64,000 nucleotides of DNA from positions 18,772-82,771 of the forward strand of contig MTOH01000013.1 of the NCBI GenBank assembly GCA_002011615.1, read 5' to 3'. The stretch is from Candidatus Hydrothermus pacificus (GTDB lineage: Bacteria; Hydrothermota; Hydrothermia; Hydrothermales; Hydrothermaceae). Positions 45,179 to 55,035 of the stretch are shown piece after piece. Under the pieces are notes generated by a model, which had not been told where the DNA came from, did not search any database, and was given only the letters and a program-made list of their open reading frames with translations. How positions within the stretch are numbered: the first letter of the stretch is position 1; each line of letters opens with the position of its first letter. The translations under genes were made by a program, and so were the position numbers.

Positions 45179-46612
45179 CTATTTTCCCTTATAAATTATA
45201 CCGTCTTCTGTTTCGGAAATTTTTTTGAGGTTCAATATTTTTAATATTTCTTTTAAAGAATAAAGATAAGATTTTCCTGGATATTTTTTGATATAAACTA
45301 TAAGAATTTCTCTTTTGTCACACATTTTTTTAAATTCTTCAAGAGAATTTTTAAAATACTTGGAGGGTAACAATTTTAGGGGTTTCTGGGTAAAATAATA
45401 AACTGCCTCAGGATAGTTGGAGTAGAGTAATCCTTTTATATCTTTACTCTTTACATATTCACAGATTTTCAGATAAGCACTCTCATTTGAATAGGAAAAT
45501 CTGTGACCTTCTCTTGCAATACGGGGCAGTTCTTTTATATCCTTTATAAAGGACATAAATGTTATAAAAAGTATAAATCCGTAATAGAAAATTTTAATCC
45601 TGCGTAATTCATAAAATATAAATATTGAAAGGGTGATAAAAAGAGGGAATAAAAATCTCGAACTCATTGAAATTCCCGGATCAAAAAAGAGCATGGCAAT
45701 AGAAAGGAAAACCAGATAACTTATAGAACTAATTAAGATTATCTTTGATAAGTTTTCTCTTTTAATAAAAAATAAAATTAAGGAACTTAAAAAGATTACG
45801 GATGTTAAAATTTTCCTTATTTTTGAGGATAAAACATCGGTGAAGAAAAGAAGGGAAATATTTTCAGGAAAATCCCGGAGTTTATTTAAAAAACCTGGAA
45901 TATAAGAAAATTTCCTGTCAGCAATCCCCCATTTTGCAAAATGAGTATAAATTAGAAATAATGTTATGGGAAAAAGTGATAGAAAAAGATAGTAAAAGGC
46001 AAATTTTTTGTTCTTAAAAAAGAGAAGAATAAATGTTGCAAATATAAATGCAATTCCTATAAATCTTGTGAGGGTTAAAAGCATTGAAAATGGAATAAGT
46101 GCACCCTTGAAAATTTCTTTTCCATTCAGATATTCATGTAAGAGAAATATGTTAATAAGTAAAAGGAAAACAAACAGGGTTTCACTTCATGCAAAGGTAT
46201 ATATTTCTATTATGGGATAAGAGAATAAAAAGAAAAGACCGGTCAATAAAGAGATTTTAAAATCCCGTGTTAATTGAAGCATTATAAAAAAGGAGAAGGC
46301 AGTGAGCAACCCAAAAAGAAGCATGTTGAGAAGAATTGGTGATGTAAAAGGTGGAATTTTAAGAAAGATAAATAAAGAAATCGCGACAGGGTAAAAAGGA
46401 GGCCAGTGGGTCATGGGCATACTCTCTTCTTCAATATTCCAGTAAGTCAGGGGATTTCTAAATCCTTTAAATTCAGCCAGGTATTTTGCAGCACCCACAT
46501 ATTGAGTGGAATCAGGAGTTACATTTATCCCTCTTTCAAAACAAAGTAAAAAGATAAGAAAGTTTCCTGCAATGAATAAAGAGAAAAAAGTCAAAAAGGT
46601 TTTTTTGTTCAT
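45179..46612 (-). pseudogene. GT39-like membrane glycosyltransferase interrupted by in-frame TGA at 46187-46189
   Basis: ORFs 46187..46612 and 45179..46084 are in the same frame; bridging 34 codons SETLFVFLLLINIFLLHEYLNGKEIFKGALIPFS are open. Confidence 0.8.
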
Positions 46613-46682
46613 AAATGTTAATAAATTATAATGTAAAATATTGACTTTTATCCAAAAAATTTGTTATTCTTAATTTCTTAAA

Positions 46683-47657
46683 GTGAAAATATTATACCTT
46701 TTATTTCTTTATATGAGTTCTGAGATTAATTTTACCCCTTATATTTATTTAAGCAAAAATTTTAAAACACCTGCTCTTTATTCTTCTTTAAATACAGAGT
46801 ATACATTTTCAAAAAAGTTTTTTTATCTTGAAGCGGATTTACTTTTGATAAATTATTCAATAAAAGATGCAAAGTATTATAGGGATATTTATTTCCCTGA
46901 AAATATTTCCTGGTTTTCCTCAAAATACAATTTAAATACTGAAAATGACAGATACATTTTTCTTATGCCAGAGGAAGTTTACTTTGATTTAAATTACTCC
47001 TTTATAACTTTCCGTGCAGGAAGATTCCTTCTGCCCTGGCAGTTAAACTATTTCTTTTCTCATCTTAACTTCTGGACATATCTTGACAGGTTCTCCCCTT
47101 TTCTTTCGGAATTTAACGGTATTGACGGTGCGGGCATTATTTTTCAAAGAGAATTTTCAAAAGCAGAGGTTTACTGGCTACCTTTAAAAAATGATACATT
47201 GAGATGGGGGACAAGGATTAAGACAACTTTTAAAAACATTGACTTTTTATTTTTATTTAAAAATAAAAATCAGGGTGGGGGAGTTTCCTTTAATTTATTT
47301 GAAGGGGTTTTAAGGCTTGAAGTTCTTTTAAAGCAAAATAAATTTAAATGGGGATTTTCCTATGACAGATTTTTCCCGAAAAATTTTTATGTTCTTTTTG
47401 AATTCTCAAAGGATTATGAGTTTCAGGGAATTGAGGATGATGTTTTTTCTTTTAAAATTGATAAAAGCATAGATTTCTGGACATTTTCCATTGCAGGATT
47501 TTATTTTTCTGAAAATAAACTTTACGGAATTTTAAATGAAACTCTTTATGATATGACAGATGATATAAATTTAAAAGCAGGATTTTTTTATGACTATTAT
47601 GAAAGCTCAGGGATATGGGATTTAATTTCTTATTTTTCCTTTATCTTTAATTTTTAA
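46683..47657 (+). CDS. Putative outer-membrane beta-barrel protein
   Basis: Signal-like N-terminus, amphipathic strands, C-terminal FSFIFNF; GTG start. Confidence 0.6.
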   Translation: MKILYLLFLYMSSEINFTPYIYLSKNFKTPALYSSLNTEYTFSKKFFYLEADLLLINYSIKDAKYYRDIYFPENISWFSSKYNLNTENDRYIFLMPEEVYFDLNYSFITFRAGRFLLPWQLNYFFSHLNFWTYLDRFSPFLSEFNGIDGAGIIFQREFSKAEVYWLPLKNDTLRWGTRIKTTFKNIDFLFLFKNKNQGGGVSFNLFEGVLRLEVLLKQNKFKWGFSYDRFFPKNFYVLFEFSKDYEFQGIEDDVFSFKIDKSIDFWTFSIAGFYFSENKLYGILNETLYDMTDDINLKAGFFYDYYESSGIWDLISYFSFIFNF

Positions 47658-47683
47658 AAAGATTTACCTTATAATTAAAAGTT

Positions 47684-48400
47684 ATGAATGTTTTTCTTGT
47701 AATTCTGATTTCCTTTTCAGCAGAAAAGATTATAAAAAATGTTGAAGACCTTTTAAGGGGAAATACTTCTCAGGGCACATATACCATGATTCTTGAAAGA
47801 CCCGATTTTAAAAGGGAAGTCAGATTTAAATTCTGGGATAAGAGAAAGGGAGATAAATCACTCATATTTGTTCTCTATCCAAAAAAAGACAGGGGAGTTA
47901 GTTATTTAAAGATAAAAAACAGTTTGTGGATGTATATCCCGAAAGTCAAAAAGACAATAAAAATACCCCCTTCAATGATGCTCAACTCATGGATGGGTTC
48001 GGATTTCACAAATGATGATATAACAAGGGAAAGTTCAATTTCAGAGGATTATAATGCGAAAATTCTTGAGCAGAAAAAGGATACGGTGATTCTGGAATTG
48101 AAACCGAAACAGGATAGGGCAGTGGTATGGGATAAAATTGTATTCAGGGTTTTGCTTCCAAATATGCCTCTGAGTGCGGTTTATTATAATGAGAAAAATG
48201 AGCCTGTAAGAAAGGTGGTTTTTTCAGAAGTTAAAAAATTCGGGGAAAGGAAGTTGCCCTCAAAGATGTCCGCAATACCTTTAAAAAAAGAGGGGCATAA
48301 AACAATTTTAATCCTGGAGGATGTAAAATTTGATATTCCTTTATCCGATAAAATATTTACCATTGAAAATCTTGAAAGTCTTGTGAAAAAGATAAGATAA
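47684..48400 (+). CDS. Outer membrane lipoprotein-sorting protein, LolA-like (PF17131-like)
   Basis: KSLIFVLYPKKDRGVSYLKIKNSLWMYIPKVKKTIKIPPSMMLNSWMGSDFTNDDI. Confidence 0.85.
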   Translation: MNVFLVILISFSAEKIIKNVEDLLRGNTSQGTYTMILERPDFKREVRFKFWDKRKGDKSLIFVLYPKKDRGVSYLKIKNSLWMYIPKVKKTIKIPPSMMLNSWMGSDFTNDDITRESSISEDYNAKILEQKKDTVILELKPKQDRAVVWDKIVFRVLLPNMPLSAVYYNEKNEPVRKVVFSEVKKFGERKLPSKMSAIPLKKEGHKTILILEDVKFDIPLSDKIFTIENLESLVKKIR

Positions 48401-48402
48401 CA

Positions 48403-48876
48403 TTATTTTGGTTTCTTTTTCAATTTTTTAAGCCAGTAGACATCGGCTTTATCTCTTTCCCTGAAGGAATTTATTTTTGTTTCGATCAGTTTATCGAGGG
48501 ATAAAACAGGGATTTTAATCCCTTGAATTCCCTTTATAACAGCGTCATCTATTGCGATTTTATAATCTATCTGCCATAATTTCGCAATAAGGTCAATTTC
48601 TGCCTCACCGACAATTTTTATGACCCGGTACTTTTTTAAATCGTCATTATGTAAATCTTTCACATCAGGATTAATTTTTTTAAGGGCTCTTTTTATCTTT
48701 TTTATATTTTCCTCTGAGGGGTCAACGATAAAATCATAATCATTTGTGAACCTTTGCTGACCTGATATTTTTTCTATTCCATGCAATTTACACGCATAGG
48801 CACCACAAACTATATATTCAACTCTGTTCTCATTAAATTTTTTGCAGATTTCAAGAAATTTTTTATCAACTTGCAC
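48403..48876 (-). CDS. Nucleotidyltransferase-fold protein (AbiEii/DUF6036-like)
   Basis: EYIVCGAYACKLHGIEKISGQQRFTNDYDFIVDPS; AEIDLIAKLW. Confidence 0.7.
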   Translation of the reverse strand: MQVDKKFLEICKKFNENRVEYIVCGAYACKLHGIEKISGQQRFTNDYDFIVDPSEENIKKIKRALKKINPDVKDLHNDDLKKYRVIKIVGEAEIDLIAKLWQIDYKIAIDDAVIKGIQGIKIPVLSLDKLIETKINSFRERDKADVYWLKKLKKKPK

Positions 48877-49117
48877 TTTTTACCTTTTTATCCCATATTT
48901 CCAATACTTTTCTGAACTCGTATTCCCATTTTTCTTCGAGTGTTTTGAATTTATAGATACCTTTTGGGTATATTTTTACTCTCAACCTTATATTTTCGAA
49001 CCTGTTGATTTCATGAACATCTTTCCCCTCTTCTAAATATTTTTTTAATTCCCATTCATTCTGTTCTTTTAGTGTTTTAAACTTATAAATGCAAGGCTTA
49101 ACCTTCTTGTATTTCAT
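48866..49117 (-). CDS. Small protein with internal duplication, partner of the nucleotidyltransferase
   Basis: IYKFKTLKEQNEWELKKYLEE and IYKFKTLEEKWEYEFRKVLEI repeats; overlaps NTase gene; start MKYKK chosen from leaderless promoter. Confidence 0.6.
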   Translation of the reverse strand: MKYKKVKPCIYKFKTLKEQNEWELKKYLEEGKDVHEINRFENIRLRVKIYPKGIYKFKTLEEKWEYEFRKVLEIWDKKVKSAS

Positions 49118-49123
49118 TCTATA

Positions 49124-49183
49124 ATTATAAATTAAAAACATGGATGAATACAATTGTTAATGTCGCCTTCAAGCCATTATAAT
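49124..49183. promoter_or_regulatory. Divergent leaderless promoter pair with abutting -35 boxes
   Basis: Minus: TTGTAT-N18-TATAAT-N6-ATG(49117). Plus: TTGTTA-N18-TATAAT-N7-ATG(49191). -35 boxes at 49148-49153 and 49154-49159. Confidence 0.65.
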
Positions 49184-49190
49184 AAAACTT

Positions 49191-50405
49191 ATGAAACTTC
49201 TTTTTTCCCTTGCCTTCAGAAATCTTTTAAAACACAGAGCGAGGTTTATTTTCACACTTATTGCAGTTTCCTTATGTGGTATGTTTTTCTTTACGAATTT
49301 AACAATAATAGAAGGTTCCCATTATACAATGCTTGAAGATGGGCTAAAAAGTTTCGGGAAGGGAGTTATAAATATTTATCATAAAGATTACAAAGAAAAT
49401 CCGGGTATAAGAAATACAATTACTCTTGATAAGGAGAAAATAGAAGAACTCCGAAAGATAAAAAGGGTTAAGAGAATTATTTTAAAACTGGCAACCGCAG
49501 GGCTTGTCTCAAAGGATGAGAATACGCTCGGAGTTGGCATAGAGGGGGTAAATGTGCCTGAAATTTTAAAAATGGGAAGGATTAAAATTATAGAAGGTAA
49601 TTATCCCTTTAAAGACAGTTTTTCAATCCTCATAGGCAAAAAACTTTCAGAACTTATGGGTGTTAAAACACATGATACGGTTTTAATTTTAACTCAGGAT
49701 TATTACGGTTCTCTGTCAGTTGATTTCTTTAAGGTTGGGGGAGTATTTGTATCCTCCTCTCCACAACTTGAGAAATTTACCCTGATAATGGATTTGAAGA
49801 GTTTGCAGAATTTTATTCTTGCCCATGATATGATGAGTGAGATAGGAATTTTTACAGAGGAACTTTATGCAGGTGAGGATTTGATAAAAGATATAAAGGC
49901 AATTTTCAATGATGCTCAGGTTCTTTCCTGGAAAGAGGATATGCCGGATTTAAAACAACTTCTTGAACTTGATTCAGGGGGTGCATGGGTTGTAATCTAC
50001 ATGCTCGGTTTTCTGGTTATCCTTATAATTTTCACGACCATATTTATGAATGCAACAGAAAGAACAAGGGAATACGGAGTTATGATGTCCATAGGTGCAA
50101 AATCCTTTCATATAAGAGTTATTGTAATCCTTGAAGGAATAATAATAGGGATTCTCGGGGGAATTATCGGTGTTATTCTGGGTTTTGCGCTTTCGTTTCC
50201 CTTTTACCTGAAACCACTTATATTTAAAACAGAAATGTATGCAGAATTTATTGGTTATTCAGAGTTCAGAATAATGTCGAGGATTTTGTTTTCCCACTTT
50301 GTTTATACCTTTCTTGCTCTCTCAATCTTTTCCCTTATAGCATCCTTTTTCCCTGCAAGGAGAATATCCAGGTTAAAACCTGCTGAGGCATTGAGACATG
50401 TTTAA
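49191..50405 (+). CDS. ABC transporter permease, FtsX/LolC/MacB type
   Basis: N-terminal TM, MacB_PCD-like region, C-terminal FtsX TM block, SFFPARRISRLKPAEALRHV. Confidence 0.9.
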   Translation: MKLLFSLAFRNLLKHRARFIFTLIAVSLCGMFFFTNLTIIEGSHYTMLEDGLKSFGKGVINIYHKDYKENPGIRNTITLDKEKIEELRKIKRVKRIILKLATAGLVSKDENTLGVGIEGVNVPEILKMGRIKIIEGNYPFKDSFSILIGKKLSELMGVKTHDTVLILTQDYYGSLSVDFFKVGGVFVSSSPQLEKFTLIMDLKSLQNFILAHDMMSEIGIFTEELYAGEDLIKDIKAIFNDAQVLSWKEDMPDLKQLLELDSGGAWVVIYMLGFLVILIIFTTIFMNATERTREYGVMMSIGAKSFHIRVIVILEGIIIGILGGIIGVILGFALSFPFYLKPLIFKTEMYAEFIGYSEFRIMSRILFSHFVYTFLALSIFSLIASFFPARRISRLKPAEALRHV

Positions 50406-51594
50406 ACTGGCTATAAGAAATATTTTAAGGAACAAAAGGAGAAATATTATATCCTTCCTTTTAATTCTTTTCGGGTTTTCCTTCGTATTTTTATACTATG
50501 CTTTTTTTCTGGGTTATATGGAACAGTTTGTAAAGAATATAGTTCTTAACTTTATGGCTGATATAAGGGCTCAAAAGGAGGGATATATTGAATTAAGACC
50601 CTATAAAAATCTCATGGAAAAGGATTTTGACAGAGAACTTTCTGAAATTAAAAGTATTTATTTTTCAAAGAGATTGCTTTTATACGGAATGGTCTCAACC
50701 GCAGAGAACTGGAGAAACTGTTTAATAATAGGAATGGAGCCAAAAAGAGAAAAATATATCTCAAACTGGTTTAAAGGGGTTTATAAGGGAGAGTATTTAA
50801 ACGGGGAAGGAGATTATGTTTTGATTGATAAGGAGACCGCTGAGAAATTAAATCTTGATATAGGTTCAAGGGTTGTTCTTATGCTTCAGGATAAGGATAA
50901 CAACATAGAATCAAAAAATTTTTATGTAAAGGGAATTTTAAACATAGCGGGTTTTAAAAACTTTGTTATGCTGGATATAAAAAAACTTCAGGAGATAACG
51001 AGACTCGAAAATAGATTTACTTCCTATTTTATAAATACAAAGGATAAGAAAATGATGAATGAAATTAAAAATGAACTTTTAAAAATTTTTGATAAAAATT
51101 TCTCTGTTAAAACATGGGAGGAAAGGATGCCCTATATTAAGAGTATGTATAAACTTACAAGAATTGTTGCAATATTTTATCTGGGATTTATATTTTTAAC
51201 AGCAGCAATAGGAATTTTAAACATCGTTTATATGAATGTTTCTGAGAGGAAAAGAGAGATAGGAATCATGAGAGCAATAGGAATGAAGGGGAAGGATATT
51301 CTGAATTTGATATTGCTTGAAATCTTTATTCTTGTTACAATCTCAATAATAGGTGGAGTTATTTTCAGTTTAATAGTTTATCATTTGTGGCAGGTTTACG
51401 GACTTGATTTATCTGCATTTGCAAAGGGTATGGAATTTATAGGGCTTGAAACAAAGGTCTATCCTTCAATGGATATTTACGGGATAATAAGTAGTTTGCT
51501 TATGGCTTACTTTTTCGGGGTTTTATCGGGTTTATATCCTGCCTTTAAGGCAGGGAAAGTGAAACCTGTTGAGGCATTAAGGGAGATAAGATGA
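50398..51594 (+). CDS. ABC transporter permease, FtsX/LolE type
   Basis: AIRNILRNKRRNIISFLLILFG; GLYPAFKAGKVKPVEALREIR. Confidence 0.9.
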   Translation: MFKLAIRNILRNKRRNIISFLLILFGFSFVFLYYAFFLGYMEQFVKNIVLNFMADIRAQKEGYIELRPYKNLMEKDFDRELSEIKSIYFSKRLLLYGMVSTAENWRNCLIIGMEPKREKYISNWFKGVYKGEYLNGEGDYVLIDKETAEKLNLDIGSRVVLMLQDKDNNIESKNFYVKGILNIAGFKNFVMLDIKKLQEITRLENRFTSYFINTKDKKMMNEIKNELLKIFDKNFSVKTWEERMPYIKSMYKLTRIVAIFYLGFIFLTAAIGILNIVYMNVSERKREIGIMRAIGMKGKDILNLILLEIFILVTISIIGGVIFSLIVYHLWQVYGLDLSAFAKGMEFIGLETKVYPSMDIYGIISSLLMAYFFGVLSGLYPAFKAGKVKPVEALREIR

Positions 51595-52277
51595 AATTTT
51601 TAGAGATTATAAATCTTCATAAAGTGTATAAGGATAAAAAAACAGAGGTCCATGCATTAAGGGGTGTAAGCCTTGAAATTGAAAAGGGAGAATTTGTTTG
51701 TATAGAAGGTCCTTCAGGCTCTGGAAAGACAACCCTTTTAAACCTCATAGGCGGGCTTGATTTGCCAACACAGGGTAAGGTTTTGATAGAAGGTGAAAAC
51801 ATATACGAGTGGAAAGAGTCGCAACTCGCAGAATTCAGACTCAAAAACATAGGTTTTATATTTCAGACTTACAACTTAATTGAAGTCTTAACAGCCCTTG
51901 AAAATGTTGAATTTCCACTTTTGCTCTTAAGAGTTCTGAAAAAGGAAAGAAGGGAAAGGGCAGAGGAATTTTTAAAGATGGTGGGACTTGCTGATATGAT
52001 GCACAGAAGACCCGCAGAACTCTCGGGTGGACAGCAACAGAGGGTTGCAATAGCAAGGGCACTGGTAACAGAGCCAAAACTGGTTCTTGCTGATGAACCC
52101 ACTGCAAATCTTGATTCAAAAACAGGGATGAAGATAATGGATATAATGAGGGATATGAGTGAAAAGTTAAAAGTTACATTCATTTTCTCCTCCCATGACC
52201 CCAGAGTTATAAAATCTGCAAAGAGAGTGGTTGAATTACGAGATGGGGTGATTGAAAAAGAAAATGATGAAAAGTAA
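51591..52277 (+). CDS. ABC transporter ATP-binding protein, LolD/MacB type
   Basis: GPSGSGKTTLLNLIGGLD, LSGGQQQRVAIARAL, LADEPTANLD. Confidence 0.96.
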   Translation: MKFLEIINLHKVYKDKKTEVHALRGVSLEIEKGEFVCIEGPSGSGKTTLLNLIGGLDLPTQGKVLIEGENIYEWKESQLAEFRLKNIGFIFQTYNLIEVLTALENVEFPLLLLRVLKKERRERAEEFLKMVGLADMMHRRPAELSGGQQQRVAIARALVTEPKLVLADEPTANLDSKTGMKIMDIMRDMSEKLKVTFIFSSHDPRVIKSAKRVVELRDGVIEKENDEK

Positions 52278-52432
52278 AAAGTTAAAAGATTTTTATTTCT
52301 CCTCCAGACGCAATAAACGCAAAAAATAGATGAAACAGAGTAGCTTAAAAAAGGTAAAATATTTATTAGAACTTTTAAAACAACTGTGGTTTGGTAATTT
52401 AAGATTTTTTGCTTTAAAATATTTTTTGCTAA

Positions 52433-53227
52433 ATGAAAAGGAAATTTTCTCAGATATTTCTTGTAAAGCATAAGATTGCTGAAAATATTGTAAATTCAAT
52501 GAATCTTAAAAAGGGAGAATGGGTAATTGAGATAGGACCGGGAAGAGGATTCCTGACAAAAGAATTGCTTTCCAGGAAGGTTAAGGTTCTGGCAATAGAA
52601 ATTGATAGAAAACTGTATCAATATCTCAAGGAGAATGTAATAGACCTTGACTTTTTTCTTGAACAGGCTGATGTCCTGAAAGTGAATTTCAGGGAGCTGT
52701 TTAAGAACTATAACATAGAAAATGTAAAACTTGTTTCAAATCTTCCTTATCATATTACAACTCCTTTTATTGAAAAAATCATAGAAGAAAAAGATTTATT
52801 CAAAGAAGTATATCTCACCCTTCAAAAAGAAGTTGTTGATAGAATTACTGCGAAGCCGGGAAATAAAACATATGGTTCGTTAACTATTTTTGTGAATTAT
52901 TTCATGGATGTTGAAGTTCTTTTTCCTATTCCGAGATTTTTTTTCAGACCTGTTCCAGGAGTGAGTTCGGTTTTTATAAGATTGAAACCAAAAGCAGAAC
53001 CACCTTTTGAATTAAAAGATGAAAATCTATTCTTTGAAATTACGAGAAAAACATTTTCAAAGAGAAGAAAACAGCTTAGAAATGTTTTAAAGGAATTTAT
53101 TGATAAAAAAGGACTTACAGAACTTGAAGAGTTTTATCCTCTTGACCAGAGAGGTGAAAATTTATCTGCAAAAGATTTTTCTTTTATAAGCAACTTTATT
53201 TACAGGAAAAGAAATGAAAAAAGATGA
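52433..53227 (+). CDS. rsmA: 16S rRNA dimethyladenosine transferase
   Basis: KFSQIFLVKHKIAENIV, EIGPGRGFLTKELL, SNLPYHITTPF. Confidence 0.95.
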   Translation: MKRKFSQIFLVKHKIAENIVNSMNLKKGEWVIEIGPGRGFLTKELLSRKVKVLAIEIDRKLYQYLKENVIDLDFFLEQADVLKVNFRELFKNYNIENVKLVSNLPYHITTPFIEKIIEEKDLFKEVYLTLQKEVVDRITAKPGNKTYGSLTIFVNYFMDVEVLFPIPRFFFRPVPGVSSVFIRLKPKAEPPFELKDENLFFEITRKTFSKRRKQLRNVLKEFIDKKGLTELEEFYPLDQRGENLSAKDFSFISNFIYRKRNEKR

Positions 53228-53966
53228 GATTATACTTTTATACTGTGATGAAAAAGCAAATTATCTTGTAAGTTATGAAAAAAACAAAGAAATTCATACT
53301 CACAAAGGGAAAATAGTTTTACCTGCTAAATTATCTTACGGAGATGTGGTTTATTCCAGCAAAAATTTGCCCTTTTATGTTCTTTACCCTGATACTGCAT
53401 ATCTTTCAATTAAGGTCAGGAGAAAAACAACCATTGTTTATCCAAAGGATGCAGGTTTTATATTACTCAATTTAGGGGTAAAATCTGGTGACAGCGTTTT
53501 AGAGGTGGGAACAGGTTCTGGAGCTCTTACGATAATTCTTTCTAATGCAGTGGGTAAAGATGGAAGAGTCTATTCTTTTGAGAGAAGAAAAAATTTTCTT
53601 GAAAATGCTAAAAAGAATTTTGAAAACTTTTCAAAGTTTAAGAATGTTTCATTCTACAATATGGATTTAGAGAAGAATATACCTGATATAGAGGTTGATT
53701 CTGCGTTCATAGATGTTCCTGAACCATGGAAGTTGATATCAAATGTGAAAGAGGTTTTAAAGCCAGGTCGTATTCTCGGAAGTTTATCCCCCCATGTTGA
53801 ACAGATAAAAAAAACAAAGGATAAAATGATAGAGGTGGGTTTTGTAAGAATAAGAGTTTATGAGATAATTTTGAGAGAAATTCTTGTGAGAGGGGAAGGA
53901 ACGAGACCAAAGGAATATCATATAACTCATACCGGGTATCTTATTTTTGGCAATAAGACCAGATAA
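53214..53966 (+). CDS. tRNA (adenine-N1)-methyltransferase, TrmI-like
   Basis: KVRRKTTIVYPKDAGFILLNLGVKSGDSVLEVGTGSGALTI, DVPEPWKLI. Confidence 0.88.
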   Translation: MKKDEIILLYCDEKANYLVSYEKNKEIHTHKGKIVLPAKLSYGDVVYSSKNLPFYVLYPDTAYLSIKVRRKTTIVYPKDAGFILLNLGVKSGDSVLEVGTGSGALTIILSNAVGKDGRVYSFERRKNFLENAKKNFENFSKFKNVSFYNMDLEKNIPDIEVDSAFIDVPEPWKLISNVKEVLKPGRILGSLSPHVEQIKKTKDKMIEVGFVRIRVYEIILREILVRGEGTRPKEYHITHTGYLIFGNKTR

Positions 53967-54020
53967 TAATTTAGATTAAATATAACCTTATAATTTCTAA
54001 ATAATCTCAAAGCTTTAATC

Positions 54021-54070
54021 TCCACTCCCTTGATGGGGGGAGGATAAAGGGGAGAGTGTGGTGTTATCCT
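54021..54070. repeat. Candidate dispersed REP-like palindromic element
   Basis: tctccactcccttgatggggggaggataaaggggagag: GC-rich palindromic-type element in AT-rich intergenic DNA. Confidence 0.4.
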
Positions 54071-54147
54071 CTATTAATCTGACATTTATTTTTTGTAATT
54101 GTTCAATTTTTGATCCATAAGATGAAACTTTTTGCCTGAAGCCAGAG

Positions 54148-55035
54148 TTATCTTAAAAAGAAAAATATCTTTCTCTTTCTAATAAGATTTTTTATTTTAT
54201 TTTTATTTTCAATAAATTTCTCATATCCTCTTTGTAAGAATTTATCAATTTCATGGAAATCTGCCCATGATATATCTTTTATGTCATGTTCTATCACAAT
54301 ATCTGCGTATTTTATTTCCTCATTCTCATTTTTGTTTTTCATGATATGACTTATTCTTATAGTAAATTCGTATCCACCTTTTAGATTTTCCTTTTTATCA
54401 AGTTCACGGTCAAGAGCAGATGCAATTATAACTTTTGGATTAAAAAGTTCTTTCATAAAAATAACAGGGATATTTGAGAATGCTCCTCCATCAACATATA
54501 TTTTTCCATTTTTCCTCAAAGGTGGAAGATAACCAGGAATTGCGGATGTTGATATAATCGCATCTACCAATGCCCCTTTGTTAAAATAAACATATTTCCC
54601 TTCTGTTAATTCCAGCGCACTTACATAAACAGGTATTTTTAACTCCTCAAAACTTTTAATGTCTAAAAACTTTTCAAGACTTTCCTTTAATTCTTCAAGG
54701 GGAAGAATCCCGTCATTTAAAAAAGCTTTTGCAAGGATTATCTTTTCCTTCACTGCATCCTGAAATTTCTTAAAAATGTTTTTTTCTTCGTTTGAAAATA
54801 CATCAAAACCCAGCTTTTTAAAGAGCCCTTCCTCTTTTGCCTGAACAACTTTGTCATATACATATTCCCATGATAACTTTGTTGCATAAAGAATGGATAT
54901 TATCCCACCCATACTTGCCCCACCTATTACATCAATTCTAATTTTTTCCTGTTCAAATCCTTTTAATATTCCTATATGAACAAGCCCTCTTGCTGCACCA
55001 CCAGAAAGAACAAGCCCTAAGAATTTTCTTTTCAT
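54148..55035 (-). CDS. Patatin-like phospholipase (RssA-like)
   Basis: VLSGGAARGLVHIGIL, GGASMGGII (GxSxG), VDGGAFSNIPV (DGG). Confidence 0.92.
   Translation of the reverse strand: MKRKFLGLVLSGGAARGLVHIGILKGFEQEKIRIDVIGGASMGGIISILYATKLSWEYVYDKVVQAKEEGLFKKLGFDVFSNEEKNIFKKFQDAVKEKIILAKAFLNDGILPLEELKESLEKFLDIKSFEELKIPVYVSALELTEGKYVYFNKGALVDAIISTSAIPGYLPPLRKNGKIYVDGGAFSNIPVIFMKELFNPKVIIASALDRELDKKENLKGGYEFTIRISHIMKNKNENEEIKYADIVIEHDIKDISWADFHEIDKFLQRGYEKFIENKNKIKNLIRKRKIFFFLR

Noticed and set aside
45179-46612. Genetic code reassignment (TGA as Trp) or selenocysteine
   Set aside because: TGA acts as a normal stop in several genes with overlapping stop-start junctions, and only one gene shows the problem. 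No SECIS-like element was seen.
51617-52471. Minus-strand ORFs over the LolD-like ATPase
   Set aside because: Antisense shadows of a conserved ABC ATPase without RBS support.
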